DNA of 26,509 nt from an uncultured Alphaproteobacteria bacterium (GTDB taxonomy: Bacteria > Pseudomonadota > Alphaproteobacteria > Rhizobiales > Beijerinckiaceae): NCBI GenBank assembly GCA_937988775.1, contig CALKHP010000009.1, positions 1 through 26,509 of the forward strand, in the 5' to 3' direction. Each line of letters begins with the position of its first letter. The stretch's first letter is position 1. A program made the position numbers and the translations under genes. The notes under the pieces are model-generated. The model saw only the letters and a list, made by a program, of their open reading frames with translations. It ran no database searches and was not told where the DNA came from. This document shows, in pieces, positions 1 through 9,082 of the stretch.

Positions 1-2
1 TC

Positions 3-1994
3 AGCCATCTCGGCCTGATCACCATGCTGCTCAGCCTCGGCAGCCCGCTCGGCGCCACCGCCGCGATCTTCCACATGATGAACCATGCGACCTTCAAGGC
101 GTCGCTGTTCATGGCCGCCGGCATCATCGATCACGAGGCCGGCACGCGCGATATCCGCCGCCTCAACGGGCTGTTCCGCCACATGCCGATCACCGCGACG
201 CTCGCCATGGTGGCAAGCGCCGCCATGGCGGGCGTGCCGCTGCTCAACGGCTTCCTGTCGAAGGAGATGTTCTTCGCCGAGGCGATCGAGACCCATAAGG
301 TTTCCGTTCTCGATACCGCCGCCCCCTATGTCGCCGTGCTGGCGAGCGCCTTCGCCGTGACCTATTCGATCCGCTTCATCCACGGCGTATTCTTCGGGCC
401 GGAGCCGGAAGGGCTCGAGCGCGTGCCGCATGAACCGCCCTTCCTGATGCGCTTCCCGATCCAGCTCCTGGTGCTGATCTGCCTCGTCGTCGGCGTGGTG
501 CCGGGCCTCACCGTCGGGCCGTTCCTGCATGCCGGCGTCGTCTCGGTGCTCGGCGCGCGCACGCCGCAATACAGCCTCGCCGTGTGGCATGGCTTCACCC
601 TGCCGCTGCTGATGAGCTTCGTCGCGCTCGTCGCCGGCACCGTGCTCTACCTGCTGCTCAGGCGCTATCTCGCGCATTGCCCGGAAGGCGCGCCGTTCTT
701 CCGCCGCATCAACGGCCAGCGCATCTTCGACCAACTGATGGTGACGCTGTCCTGGCGCTGGGCGCGCACGCTGGAAGCCTATCTCGGCACGCGCCGGCTG
801 CAACCGCAGCTTCGCCTGCTGGTCACTGTCGCCTTCCTGGCGGCCGCCTGGCCGCTCTGGCAGGCCGGCTTTCGCCTCGAGGGCCGCATCGCGCTGCAAG
901 GCGACGTCATCTTCGCCGGGCTCTGGCTCATCGGCATCGTGTGCGCCATCGGCGCCGCCTACCAGGCCAAGTTCCACCGGCTCGCCGCGCTGATCCTGCT
1001 CGGCGGCGCCGGCCTCGTCACCTGCCTGAGCTTCCTGTGGCTGTCGGCGCCCGATCTCGCGGTCACGCAACTGCTGGTCGAGGTCGTGACCACGGTGCTG
1101 ATCCTGCTCGGCCTGCGCTGGCTGCCGAAGCGCTTCGACAGCGCCGTGCCGGAGCCGGTCACGCCCGGCGCGCGGCTGCGCCGCGTCCGCGACCTCGCCA
1201 TGGCGCTCGCCGCCGGCGCCGGCATGACCGTGCTCTCCTATGCCGTGATGACCGGCGCGCGCCCCGAGACCATCTCCGATTTCTTCGTCGAGAAAGCCTA
1301 TTCGCAAGGCGGCGGCCGCAACATCGTCAACGTCATCCTGGTCGATTTCCGCGGCTTCGACACGCTCGGCGAGATCACCGTGCTCGCCATCGTCGCGCTG
1401 ACCGTGTTCGCGCTGCTGCGCCGCTTCCGGCCGGCGCCCGACACCGTCGAATCGCCCGAGCAGCAGCGCATCCAGCACCGGTTCGACGACGAGCAGGAGG
1501 ATCGCAGCCCCGGCGACACCGTCAGCGACTACCTGGCCGTGCCCTCGGTCATCATGCAATGGCTCTTTCCGGTCATCATCGTATTCGCCGTCTTCCTGTT
1601 CCTGCGCGGCCATGACCAGCCCGGCGGCGGCTTCGCGGCCGGCATCGCCATGGCGGCCGCCTTCATCCTGCAATACATGGCGGCCGGCACGCGCTGGGTC
1701 GAGGACCGGCTGAGCGTGCTGCCGGTCAACTGGATCGGCCTCGGCCTGCTGATCGCGGTCGCGGTCGGCGCCGGCTCGTGGCTGTTCGGCTACCCGTTCC
1801 TGACCTCGCATGCGCGCTATCTCGCCCTGCCGCTGATCGGCAAGGTGCCGGCGGCGAGCGCCGCGCTGTTCGATCTCGGCGTGTTCGTGCTCGTGGTCGG
1901 CGCTACCGTGCTGATGCTGATCGCGCTTGCCCACCAGTCGATCCGCAAGTTGCGCGCCTCGCGCATCGCGGCCGAACAGGCGGAGCGCGCCTGA
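3..1994 (+). CDS. mnhA: Mrp/Mnh antiporter subunit A fused to subunit B (5' partial)
   Basis: Large membrane subunit of the multi-subunit Na+(K+)/H+ antiporter (Mrp, Mnh or Pha), which exports cations in exchange for protons across the inner membrane. The frame is open from base 3, so the N-terminal part lies outside the window. What remains starts in the NuoL-like antiporter domain (HMMNHATFKASLFMAAG with its conserved Lys). It continues through an MbhD/E-like segment (SAPDLAVTQLLVEVVTTVLILLG written here only in part: APDLAVTQLLVEV) and ends in an MnhB domain (FLFLRGHDQPGGGFAAG). No separate mnhB follows, so A and B are fused, as in the rhizobial pha operons. Many hydrophobic helices are visible throughout. 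The TGA stop overlaps the mnhC ATG by one base (TGATG), which indicates translational coupling. Identity is firm; the transported cation cannot be read from the sequence. Confidence 0.95.
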   Translation, partial: SHLGLITMLLSLGSPLGATAAIFHMMNHATFKASLFMAAGIIDHEAGTRDIRRLNGLFRHMPITATLAMVASAAMAGVPLLNGFLSKEMFFAEAIETHKVSVLDTAAPYVAVLASAFAVTYSIRFIHGVFFGPEPEGLERVPHEPPFLMRFPIQLLVLICLVVGVVPGLTVGPFLHAGVVSVLGARTPQYSLAVWHGFTLPLLMSFVALVAGTVLYLLLRRYLAHCPEGAPFFRRINGQRIFDQLMVTLSWRWARTLEAYLGTRRLQPQLRLLVTVAFLAAAWPLWQAGFRLEGRIALQGDVIFAGLWLIGIVCAIGAAYQAKFHRLAALILLGGAGLVTCLSFLWLSAPDLAVTQLLVEVVTTVLILLGLRWLPKRFDSAVPEPVTPGARLRRVRDLAMALAAGAGMTVLSYAVMTGARPETISDFFVEKAYSQGGGRNIVNVILVDFRGFDTLGEITVLAIVALTVFALLRRFRPAPDTVESPEQQRIQHRFDDEQEDRSPGDTVSDYLAVPSVIMQWLFPVIIVFAVFLFLRGHDQPGGGFAAGIAMAAAFILQYMAAGTRWVEDRLSVLPVNWIGLGLLIAVAVGAGSWLFGYPFLTSHARYLALPLIGKVPAASAALFDLGVFVLVVGATVLMLIALAHQSIRKLRASRIAAEQAERA

Positions 1995-2335
1995 TGCAAC
2001 TGATCCTCGCCATCGGCATCGGCGTGTTCATCGGCTCGGGCGTGTGGCTGCTGCTGCGCCCGCGCACCTATCAGGTCATCATCGGCCTGTCGCTGATCTC
2101 CTACGGCGTCAACCTGTTCATCTTCTCCATGGGCCAGTTGCGCGTCAACGCGCCGCCCGTGCTGAGCACGACGGAGGCGATCGACCCGACAGCCTATGCC
2201 GACCCGATCCCGCAGGCGCTCGTCCTGACCGCGATCGTCATCGGCTTCGCCACCACGGCGCTGTTCCTCGTCGTGCTGCTCGTCTCGCGCGGCCTGACCG
2301 GGAGCGATCACGTCGATGGCAGGGAGAGCCGTTGA
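1994..2335 (+). CDS. mnhC: Mrp/Mnh antiporter subunit C (NuoK-like)
   Basis: Small three-helix membrane subunit of the antiporter, homologous to NuoK of complex I. The protein has 113 residues, the usual size for MnhC/MrpC. It begins MQLILAIGIGVFIGSGVWLL, has the family stretch IGLSLISYGVNLFIFSMG in the middle and DPIPQALVLTAIVIGFA before the last helix. The start was chosen because the ATG overlaps the preceding TGA and gives the standard N-terminus; a longer reading frame upstream lies inside mnhA. Its own stop again overlaps the next ATG (TGATG). Confidence 0.95.
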   Translation: MQLILAIGIGVFIGSGVWLLLRPRTYQVIIGLSLISYGVNLFIFSMGQLRVNAPPVLSTTEAIDPTAYADPIPQALVLTAIVIGFATTALFLVVLLVSRGLTGSDHVDGRESR

Positions 2336-3963
2336 TGCAAGAGCCGCTGATGCACCTGTCCGACCACCTGACCATCCTGCCCGTGCTGCTGCCGCTGGTC
2401 ACCGGCGCGCTGCTGCTGCTGTTCGACGAGCGCCGGCATGCGCTGAAGGCGATGATCAACCTGGCCGCGACGCTGCTTCTGGCCGGCGTCGCGCTCATCC
2501 TGATGGGCCGGGCCGCAGCACCCGGCGCCGGCGCCGTGACCAGCGTCTACCAGCTCGGCAACTGGCCGGCACCCTCCGGCATCGTGCTGGTGCTCGACCG
2601 GCTCTCCGCCTTGATGCTGGTGCTGACCGCCGCCCTCGCGCTCGCCGCGCTGGTGTTCGGGCTGGCGCGCTGGAGCCGGGCCGGGCCGCATTACCACACC
2701 CTGTTCCAGTTGCTGCTGATGGGGCTCGACGGCGCCTTCCTGACCGGCGACCTGTTCAACCTGTTCGTGTTCTTCGAGGTGCTGCTGGCGGCATCCTACG
2801 GGCTGGTGCTGCACGGCTCCGGGCCGTTCCGGGTCAGGGCCGGCCTGCATTACATCGTCATCAACCTGGCGGGAGCCTCGCTGTTCCTGATCGGCGTCAG
2901 CCTGATCTACGGCGTCACCGGCACGCTCAACATGGCCGATCTGGCGCAGCGCATCCCCGAGGTGACCGGTCCGCAGCGCACCCTGCTCGCCGCCGGCGGC
3001 GCCACGCTCGGCATCGCCTTCCTGGTCAAGGCCGGCATGTGGCCGCTCAGCTTCTGGCTGCCGCCGGCCTATACCGCCGCCAGCGCGCCTGTCGCCGCGA
3101 TGTTCGTCATCCTGACCAAGGTCGGCTTTTATATCATCCTGCGCCTGTCGATGCTGCTGTTCGGGCCGGAGGCCGGCGGCGTCGCCGGCCTCGGCGATTC
3201 CTGGCTCATCGCCGGCGGCATCGCCACCATCGCCTTCGGCGCCATCGGCGTGCTCGCCTCGCAGGCCATGGGCCAGGTCGCGGGCTTCAGCATCCTGGTC
3301 TCGTCCGGCACGCTGCTCGCAGCCATCGGCCTCGCCGATCCGGGCGTGACGGCGGGCGCGCTCTACTACATGGTCAACTCGACGCTCGCCATCGGCGCCT
3401 TCTTCCTGCTCATCGAACTGGTCGAGCGCGCGCAGGACCCGGCCGCCGACGTGCTCGCCGTGACCATGGAAGCCTATGGCGACGATCTCGACGAGGACGA
3501 GCCGCAGGCCGATATCGGCGCCGCGATTCCCGCAACGCTCGCCATTCTCGGCGCCTGTTTCGTCACCTGCGCCCTGCTGCTTGCCGGCCTGCCGCCCTTG
3601 TCGGGCTTCCTCGCCAAGTTCACGCTGCTCGCCGCGATGATCGAGCGCGGCAGCTTGCCCGGCGGCGGCATTTCCAGCCTGACCTGGGCGCTGATCGCGC
3701 TGCTGCTGCTCGCCGGCCTGTCGACGCTGATCGCCATGATGCGCGCCGGCGTGCGCTCGTTCTGGGTGCCGATCGAAGGCACCGTGCCGCGCGTGCTCGT
3801 CATCGAGATCGCGCCGGTGATCTTCCTGCTGCTGCTGTGCCTGGCGCTGACCGTCGAGGGCGGCGCGGTGATGGGCTATATGAGCGAGGCGGCGCGCGCC
3901 CTGCACACCCCGGCCGATTATGCGCATGAGGTGCTGTCGACGCTGCCGGGGGCCGCGCCATGA
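2335..3963 (+). CDS. mnhD: Mrp/Mnh antiporter subunit D (NuoM/N-like)
   Basis: Proton-antiporter-type membrane subunit of 542 residues, homologous to complex I NuoM/NuoN and thought to carry part of the ion path. The conserved TM5 glutamate is seen in LFNLFVFFEVLLAASYGL (about E148) and the conserved lysine in GIAFLVKAGMWPLSFWLP (about K232). These correspond to the residues known to be essential in Bacillus MrpD. The ATG overlaps the mnhC stop by one base; the longer open frame upstream runs through mnhC and is not used. A short acidic loop (GDDLDEDEPQADIG, about residues 382-395) lies between the later helices. The stop overlaps mnhE by four bases. Confidence 0.96.
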   Translation: MQEPLMHLSDHLTILPVLLPLVTGALLLLFDERRHALKAMINLAATLLLAGVALILMGRAAAPGAGAVTSVYQLGNWPAPSGIVLVLDRLSALMLVLTAALALAALVFGLARWSRAGPHYHTLFQLLLMGLDGAFLTGDLFNLFVFFEVLLAASYGLVLHGSGPFRVRAGLHYIVINLAGASLFLIGVSLIYGVTGTLNMADLAQRIPEVTGPQRTLLAAGGATLGIAFLVKAGMWPLSFWLPPAYTAASAPVAAMFVILTKVGFYIILRLSMLLFGPEAGGVAGLGDSWLIAGGIATIAFGAIGVLASQAMGQVAGFSILVSSGTLLAAIGLADPGVTAGALYYMVNSTLAIGAFFLLIELVERAQDPAADVLAVTMEAYGDDLDEDEPQADIGAAIPATLAILGACFVTCALLLAGLPPLSGFLAKFTLLAAMIERGSLPGGGISSLTWALIALLLLAGLSTLIAMMRAGVRSFWVPIEGTVPRVLVIEIAPVIFLLLLCLALTVEGGAVMGYMSEAARALHTPADYAHEVLSTLPGAAP

Positions 3964-4454
3964 CGCCGCTGATGACGCGCCTGCTGCCCTATCCGCTGCT
4001 GACAGCCGCGCTGCTGCTGATGTGGCTGCTGCTCAACGGGTTTTCGCTCGGCCACGTCGTGCTCGGCGCCATCGTCGCGCTCTTCGCCTCGCACGCGATG
4101 ACCGCGTTGCAGCCGTCCAAGCCCCGGCTGCGGCGCTGGGACAAGATCCCCCGCCTCGTCTGGCTCGTCATGCTCGACATCCTGCGCTCGAACATCGCCG
4201 TCGCCGGCATCATCCTGCGCGGCGGACGCCGGCAGGGAAAGCCGGGCTTCGTCGCCATCCCGCTCGCCCTGCGCGACCAGACCGCGCTCGCCGTGCTCGC
4301 CTGCATCATCACCAGCACGCCCGGCACCGCATGGATCGAGCACCGCTCCGACAACGGCCAGTTGCTGATCCATGTGCTCGACATCGTCGACGAGCAACTC
4401 TGGGTCGACCAGATCAAACTCTACGAAGCCTTGCTACAGGAGATCTTCGAATGA
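3960..4454 (+). CDS. mnhE: Mrp/Mnh antiporter subunit E
   Basis: Subunit E of the cation/proton antiporter, 164 residues, typical of the MNHE family. Two N-terminal hydrophobic helices (residues about 10-45) are followed by a cytoplasmic part with family-like stretches such as KIPRLVWLVMLDILRSN and TSTPGTAWIEHRSDNGQL. Its role is assembly and stability of the complex rather than ion binding, as far as is known for the family. It starts with an ATGA overlap on the mnhD stop and ends with an ATGA overlap on mnhF. Confidence 0.95.
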   Translation: MTPLMTRLLPYPLLTAALLLMWLLLNGFSLGHVVLGAIVALFASHAMTALQPSKPRLRRWDKIPRLVWLVMLDILRSNIAVAGIILRGGRRQGKPGFVAIPLALRDQTALAVLACIITSTPGTAWIEHRSDNGQLLIHVLDIVDEQLWVDQIKLYEALLQEIFE

Positions 4455-4732
4455 GCGGCGTCATTCTCGCCTTCGCCATCGGCCTGTCGCAGATCCTGCT
4501 CATCGCGGCGATGGTGTGCTGCATCCTGCGCATGGTGCGCGGGCCGCGCGCCCAGGACCGCGTGCTCGCCTATGACGCCTTCTATGTCGCCGGCATGCTG
4601 CTGGTGCTGACCTTCGGCATGCGCAGCGGTACCGCGATCTATTTCGAGGCCGCTCTCGTCATCGCCCTGCTCGGCTTCGTCTCGACGGCGGCGCTCGCCA
4701 AATTCCTCATGCGCGGCGAGGTCATCGAATGA
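4451..4732 (+). CDS. mnhF: Mrp/Mnh antiporter subunit F
   Basis: Small membrane subunit of 93 residues with three predicted helices; the family is MrpF/PhaF. The diagnostic stretch RMVRGPRAQDRVLAYDAFY connects helices 1 and 2. The start ATG at 4451 overlaps the mnhE stop (ATGA) and has an AGGAG Shine-Dalgarno at 4438-4442. The stop overlaps mnhG by four bases. A longer open frame upstream covers mnhE and is not used. Confidence 0.94.
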   Translation: MSGVILAFAIGLSQILLIAAMVCCILRMVRGPRAQDRVLAYDAFYVAGMLLVLTFGMRSGTAIYFEAALVIALLGFVSTAALAKFLMRGEVIE

Positions 4733-5103
4733 GCGGCGCGGCCGGGCTGCCGGTCTGGGTCGCGCTCATCGTTGCGGGCTTCCTGCTGCTCGGCGCCGGG
4801 CTGACCTTCCTCGGCGCCCTCGGCATGCTGCGCCTGAAGACGTTCTACGAGCGCGTGCATGCGCCGACGCTGGGCACGACCTGGGGCGCCGGCGCCATCC
4901 TGATCGCCTCGATCATCCATTTCTCGGTGCTGGGTTCGCGCCTCGCCCTGCACGAAATCCTCATCACCGCCTTCGTGCTGGTCACGACGCCCGTCACCTT
5001 GATGCTGCTGGCGCGCGCCGCGCTCTACCGCGATCGCGCCGAGGACAATCAGCACGTGCCGCCGCGCCTGAAGGGCGACAATCCAGCGCGAGACGCCCAT
5101 TAA
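4729..5103 (+). CDS. mnhG: Mrp/Mnh antiporter subunit G
   Basis: Last subunit gene of the antiporter operon, 124 residues, PhaG/MnhG/YufB family. Three hydrophobic helices are visible. The family signature GALGMLRLKTFYERVHAPT lies after helix 1 and the helix 3 region reads LITAFVLVTTPVTLMLLARAA. It starts by an ATGA overlap on mnhF. The TAA stop is followed within two bases by a strong hairpin, so this is the end of the transcription unit. Confidence 0.95.
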   Translation: MSGAAGLPVWVALIVAGFLLLGAGLTFLGALGMLRLKTFYERVHAPTLGTTWGAGAILIASIIHFSVLGSRLALHEILITAFVLVTTPVTLMLLARAALYRDRAEDNQHVPPRLKGDNPARDAH

Positions 5104-5104
5104 A

Positions 5105-5131
5105 AAGTCCGGGCGAAAAACGCCCGGACTT
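5105..5131. terminator. Rho-independent terminator shared by mnhG and the convergent small gene
   Basis: A perfect 11-bp stem (AAGTCCGGGCG with CGCCCGGACTT) closes a loop of five A on the plus strand. Read on the minus strand, the stem is followed by TTTTT-A from 5105 down to 5101, giving a standard terminator for the minus-strand gene ending at 5155. On the plus strand the U-tract is short (TTG), so termination of the antiporter operon may be less complete. Confidence 0.85.
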
Positions 5132-5154
5132 GATGGCGCTGAACACTGGATGGC

Positions 5155-5418
5155 TCAGCGGCGGTGATGACGGTGGTGGCGGTTCCAATGCCGGTGATGG
5201 CGGTGCCCATGCCACGCGCGCGGCGGCGGTGCACGCCGATACATGCGGCGGTTCGGCACGCAGCGCCCCCACCGGGTCGGGTGCCAGCCGGGGCCGCAGC
5301 CGCCGGCGACGGTGGTGATGGCGGAGGGGGCTTCAGTCGGTGCCATCGGCAAGGCCTGGGCAGCGCTTGCCAACCCCAAAATGCCAGCGGCGGCGGCGAC
5401 GGTCGCAAAAAGTCTCAT
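5155..5418 (-). CDS. Small secreted His/Arg-rich protein with GCGPGWHP motif
   Basis: Hypothetical exported protein of 87 residues. The start at 5418 gives a clear signal peptide (MRLFATVAAAAGILGLASAAQA) and has GGAGAG just upstream; the longer frame upstream has no such features. The mature part holds GCGPGWHPTRWGRCVP, a motif I recognise from many small rhizobial secreted proteins of unknown function. It is followed by a basic tail of Arg, His and Trp with nine His in the last 19 residues. The tail could bind metal or polyanions, which is inference only. It is convergent with mnhG and shares its terminator hairpin. Confidence 0.8.
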   Translation of the reverse strand: MRLFATVAAAAGILGLASAAQALPMAPTEAPSAITTVAGGCGPGWHPTRWGRCVPNRRMYRRAPPPRAWHGHRHHRHWNRHHRHHRR

Positions 5419-5524
5419 CGTGCTCTCCGTTTCTTGCACAGCGCCATCGAAACGTGACGCTTTTGAACAGGCGTCGAAGGCGTCATTTTCGAGCATCCCG
5501 TCCCCAACGAACGCACCAGCTCGC

Positions 5525-6328
5525 TTAATGTGCCAGTTTTCCTGCAAAAAACACGATGGTCTTGCGGTAGATCGTCGCCCGGTTCCACTCGCGCATCACC
5601 TCGAAATTCGCCGTGCCCTCGCCATAAGGCGCGCCGCGCTGCCAGCCGTTGGTCTTGAGCAGGTTGGCGGTCGAGGCCAGCACGTCGGCCGGGCTATGGC
5701 GCAAATCGACATGGCCGTTGCCGTCGAAATCCACGCCGTATTTGATGTAGGACGACGGCAGGAACTGCGTCTGGCCGATCTCGCCGGCAAAGGCGCCGAC
5801 CATGTCCTTGAGCGACAGGTCGCCGCGCTGCACGATCTGCAACGCCGCCAGCAATTCGCGCTGGAACAGCTCGGTGCGCCGGCAATCATGCGCCAGCGTC
5901 GCCAGCGTGCGGATCACCGGGCGCTTGCCCATGTCGCCGACGCCGAAATCGGTTTCGAGGCCCCAGATCGCCACGATCACCTCGCGCGGCACTCCGGTGC
6001 GCTTCTCGATACGCGCCAGCAGATCAGCGTAGCGCACCAGCATCTGCTTGCCGCGCTTGATGCGGCTCGCGCTCACCCGGCTCGCGGCATAGGATTCGAA
6101 GCTCTTGCGGAAAGTGCCGCGCTGGCGATGGTCGAAGGCGATCACCGCCGGGTCCTGCGTCACCCCGGCAAAGGCCGCCCGGATCACGCCCTGCGATATG
6201 CCGTTCGCCGCCGCCTCGCGCGACATCGATGCGATGAAGGTTCCGAAATCGCCGCCGCATTGCGCGGCCTGCGCCGGCAGGCTCAGCAGAAGGGAAACCG
6301 CGACGGCGGCGAACATACGGAAGGGCAT
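5525..6328 (-). CDS. Lytic murein transglycosylase, MltB/SLT_2 family
   Basis: Periplasmic enzyme that cleaves the glycan strand of peptidoglycan with 1,6-anhydro product. It has 267 residues with a signal peptide (cleavage after about residue 21, LPAQA-AQ). The SLT_2 domain fills the rest: IWGLETDFGVGDMGKRPVIR with the likely catalytic Glu at 125, GEIGQTQFLPSSYIKYG at 183-198, and DFDGNGHVDL at 200-209, an EF-hand-like loop also seen in MltB. There is no C-terminal peptidoglycan-binding domain, unlike some relatives, so it is a single-domain form. The start at 6328 was preferred because an AGGA sequence precedes it and it gives the full signal peptide; ATG 6316 is an alternative. No lipobox is seen, so it is probably soluble. 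Confidence 0.9.
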   Translation of the reverse strand: MPFRMFAAVAVSLLLSLPAQAAQCGGDFGTFIASMSREAAANGISQGVIRAAFAGVTQDPAVIAFDHRQRGTFRKSFESYAASRVSASRIKRGKQMLVRYADLLARIEKRTGVPREVIVAIWGLETDFGVGDMGKRPVIRTLATLAHDCRRTELFQRELLAALQIVQRGDLSLKDMVGAFAGEIGQTQFLPSSYIKYGVDFDGNGHVDLRHSPADVLASTANLLKTNGWQRGAPYGEGTANFEVMREWNRATIYRKTIVFFAGKLAH

Positions 6329-6524
6329 GCGGAGGTTCCTCGGGCGAGAGACGCGGGGCTGCGAGTCTGCCATGACGGGGAGAAGGCGGCAATCCGCAGC
6401 ATCAGCGCACTTCCGTGGAAACGCCGCCGATTCTCCGCAAGAAAACGCCCGAAAACCAAGGGAAACAGTTCGGAATCCGCTGCCTCCGCAGCGAATCACG
6501 CCCCTGCACCCGCCCAACCGCATC

Positions 6525-6815
6525 TCAATCGAACAGGCGGTCGCCCTGCTCGTCGACGATCTGCTGGCCCTTGGTCAGCGTGAAGCGCACCGCATCCTCG
6601 AGCGACGAAAAGCGGTCGGCGCGGATGAATTTGTGGTCCCGCACCGCGCCGCCGATCTCCTTCTCGATCCGGCCGCACAGCTGGAACTGGCCTTCCGCCT
6701 TGAACGGCTCGGCCAGGATCGTGAAGCCCTTATGCTCCAGCGAACCCGCCGGCCCGGCCGGCGCCTCGTCACCGGAAGCTTCTGATTTACCGAAGAGTTT
6801 CTTGAAAAACGACAT
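6525..6815 (-). CDS. HlyU-like protein
   Basis: Protein of 96 residues matching the HlyU family (PF10115) as I recall it: MSFFKKLFG start, then HKGFTILAEPFKAEGQFQLCG at 28-48 and DHKFIRADRFSSLEDAV at 60-76, and KGQQIVDEQGDRLF at the end. HlyU was named as a transcriptional activator of haemolysin in Vibrio. In alphaproteobacteria the family is common and its function is not established. It has a G-rich Shine-Dalgarno (GGGGGGC). It lies 45 bases downstream of rpoD on the same strand, with a hairpin in between, so it may be read through from rpoD or transcribed separately. Confidence 0.8.
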   Translation of the reverse strand: MSFFKKLFGKSEASGDEAPAGPAGSLEHKGFTILAEPFKAEGQFQLCGRIEKEIGGAVRDHKFIRADRFSSLEDAVRFTLTKGQQIVDEQGDRLFD

Positions 6816-6831
6816 CTTGCCCCCCGAAGCG

Positions 6832-6853
6832 CCGCAGGCCCGGAAGCCTGCGG
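6832..6853 (-). terminator. Hairpin between rpoD and the HlyU-like gene
   Basis: An 8-bp perfect stem (CCGCAGGC / GCCTGCGG) with a six-base loop lies seven bases after the rpoD stop. No U-tract follows on the minus strand, so it may be a weak terminator, an attenuator or an mRNA 3'-end stabiliser. Confidence 0.5.
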
Positions 6854-6860
6854 TCTCCCC

Positions 6861-8861
<2,001 letters not shown>

Positions 8862-9082
8862 AGACGCTCTCCAGAAAACGGCAGACCAGGCAGCCGGCAT
8901 TGCGAGCCGGGTTGCCGACGGATTCAAGGCCGGTCGCGCCGCGAAACAGTTTCGCATCCGCGCCAGCAATCTGAATACTAACTGTCTATCGGGCCGGCCT
9001 TAATTGTCCCCTAACCATAGGCTTGATGCTTCCACGCGCACCGAGTCAACCGTTCATCGGCGCAAACGGTCGCCCTGGTTCC
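8862..9082 (-). promoter_or_regulatory. dnaG-rpoD intergenic region, probable rpoD promoter region
   Basis: The 221 bases between dnaG and rpoD hold no gene. Their length suggests a separate rpoD promoter. A TTGACT (minus strand, 9044-9049) is the best -35 candidate, but the hexamer 17 bases later (TCAAGC, 9021-9026) is a poor -10, so I do not fix a promoter. No terminator hairpin with a U-tract was seen after dnaG, so read-through from dnaG is also possible. Confidence 0.3.

Noticed and set aside
2308..3927. Long minus-strand open frame (539 codons) opposite mnhD
   Set aside because: Its product is extremely rich in Gln, Glu, Arg and His with no family likeness. It lies exactly opposite the well-conserved mnhD and is a product of GC-rich codon bias.
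5243..6583. Plus-strand open frame of 446 codons across the small secreted gene and the transglycosylase
   Set aside because: It covers two genes with signal peptides and conserved motifs on the other strand and shows no domain of its own.
9021..9049. Possible rpoD promoter with TTGACT on the minus strand
   Set aside because: The -10 at the right spacing (TCAAGC) matches poorly, so only the region, not a promoter, is annotated.
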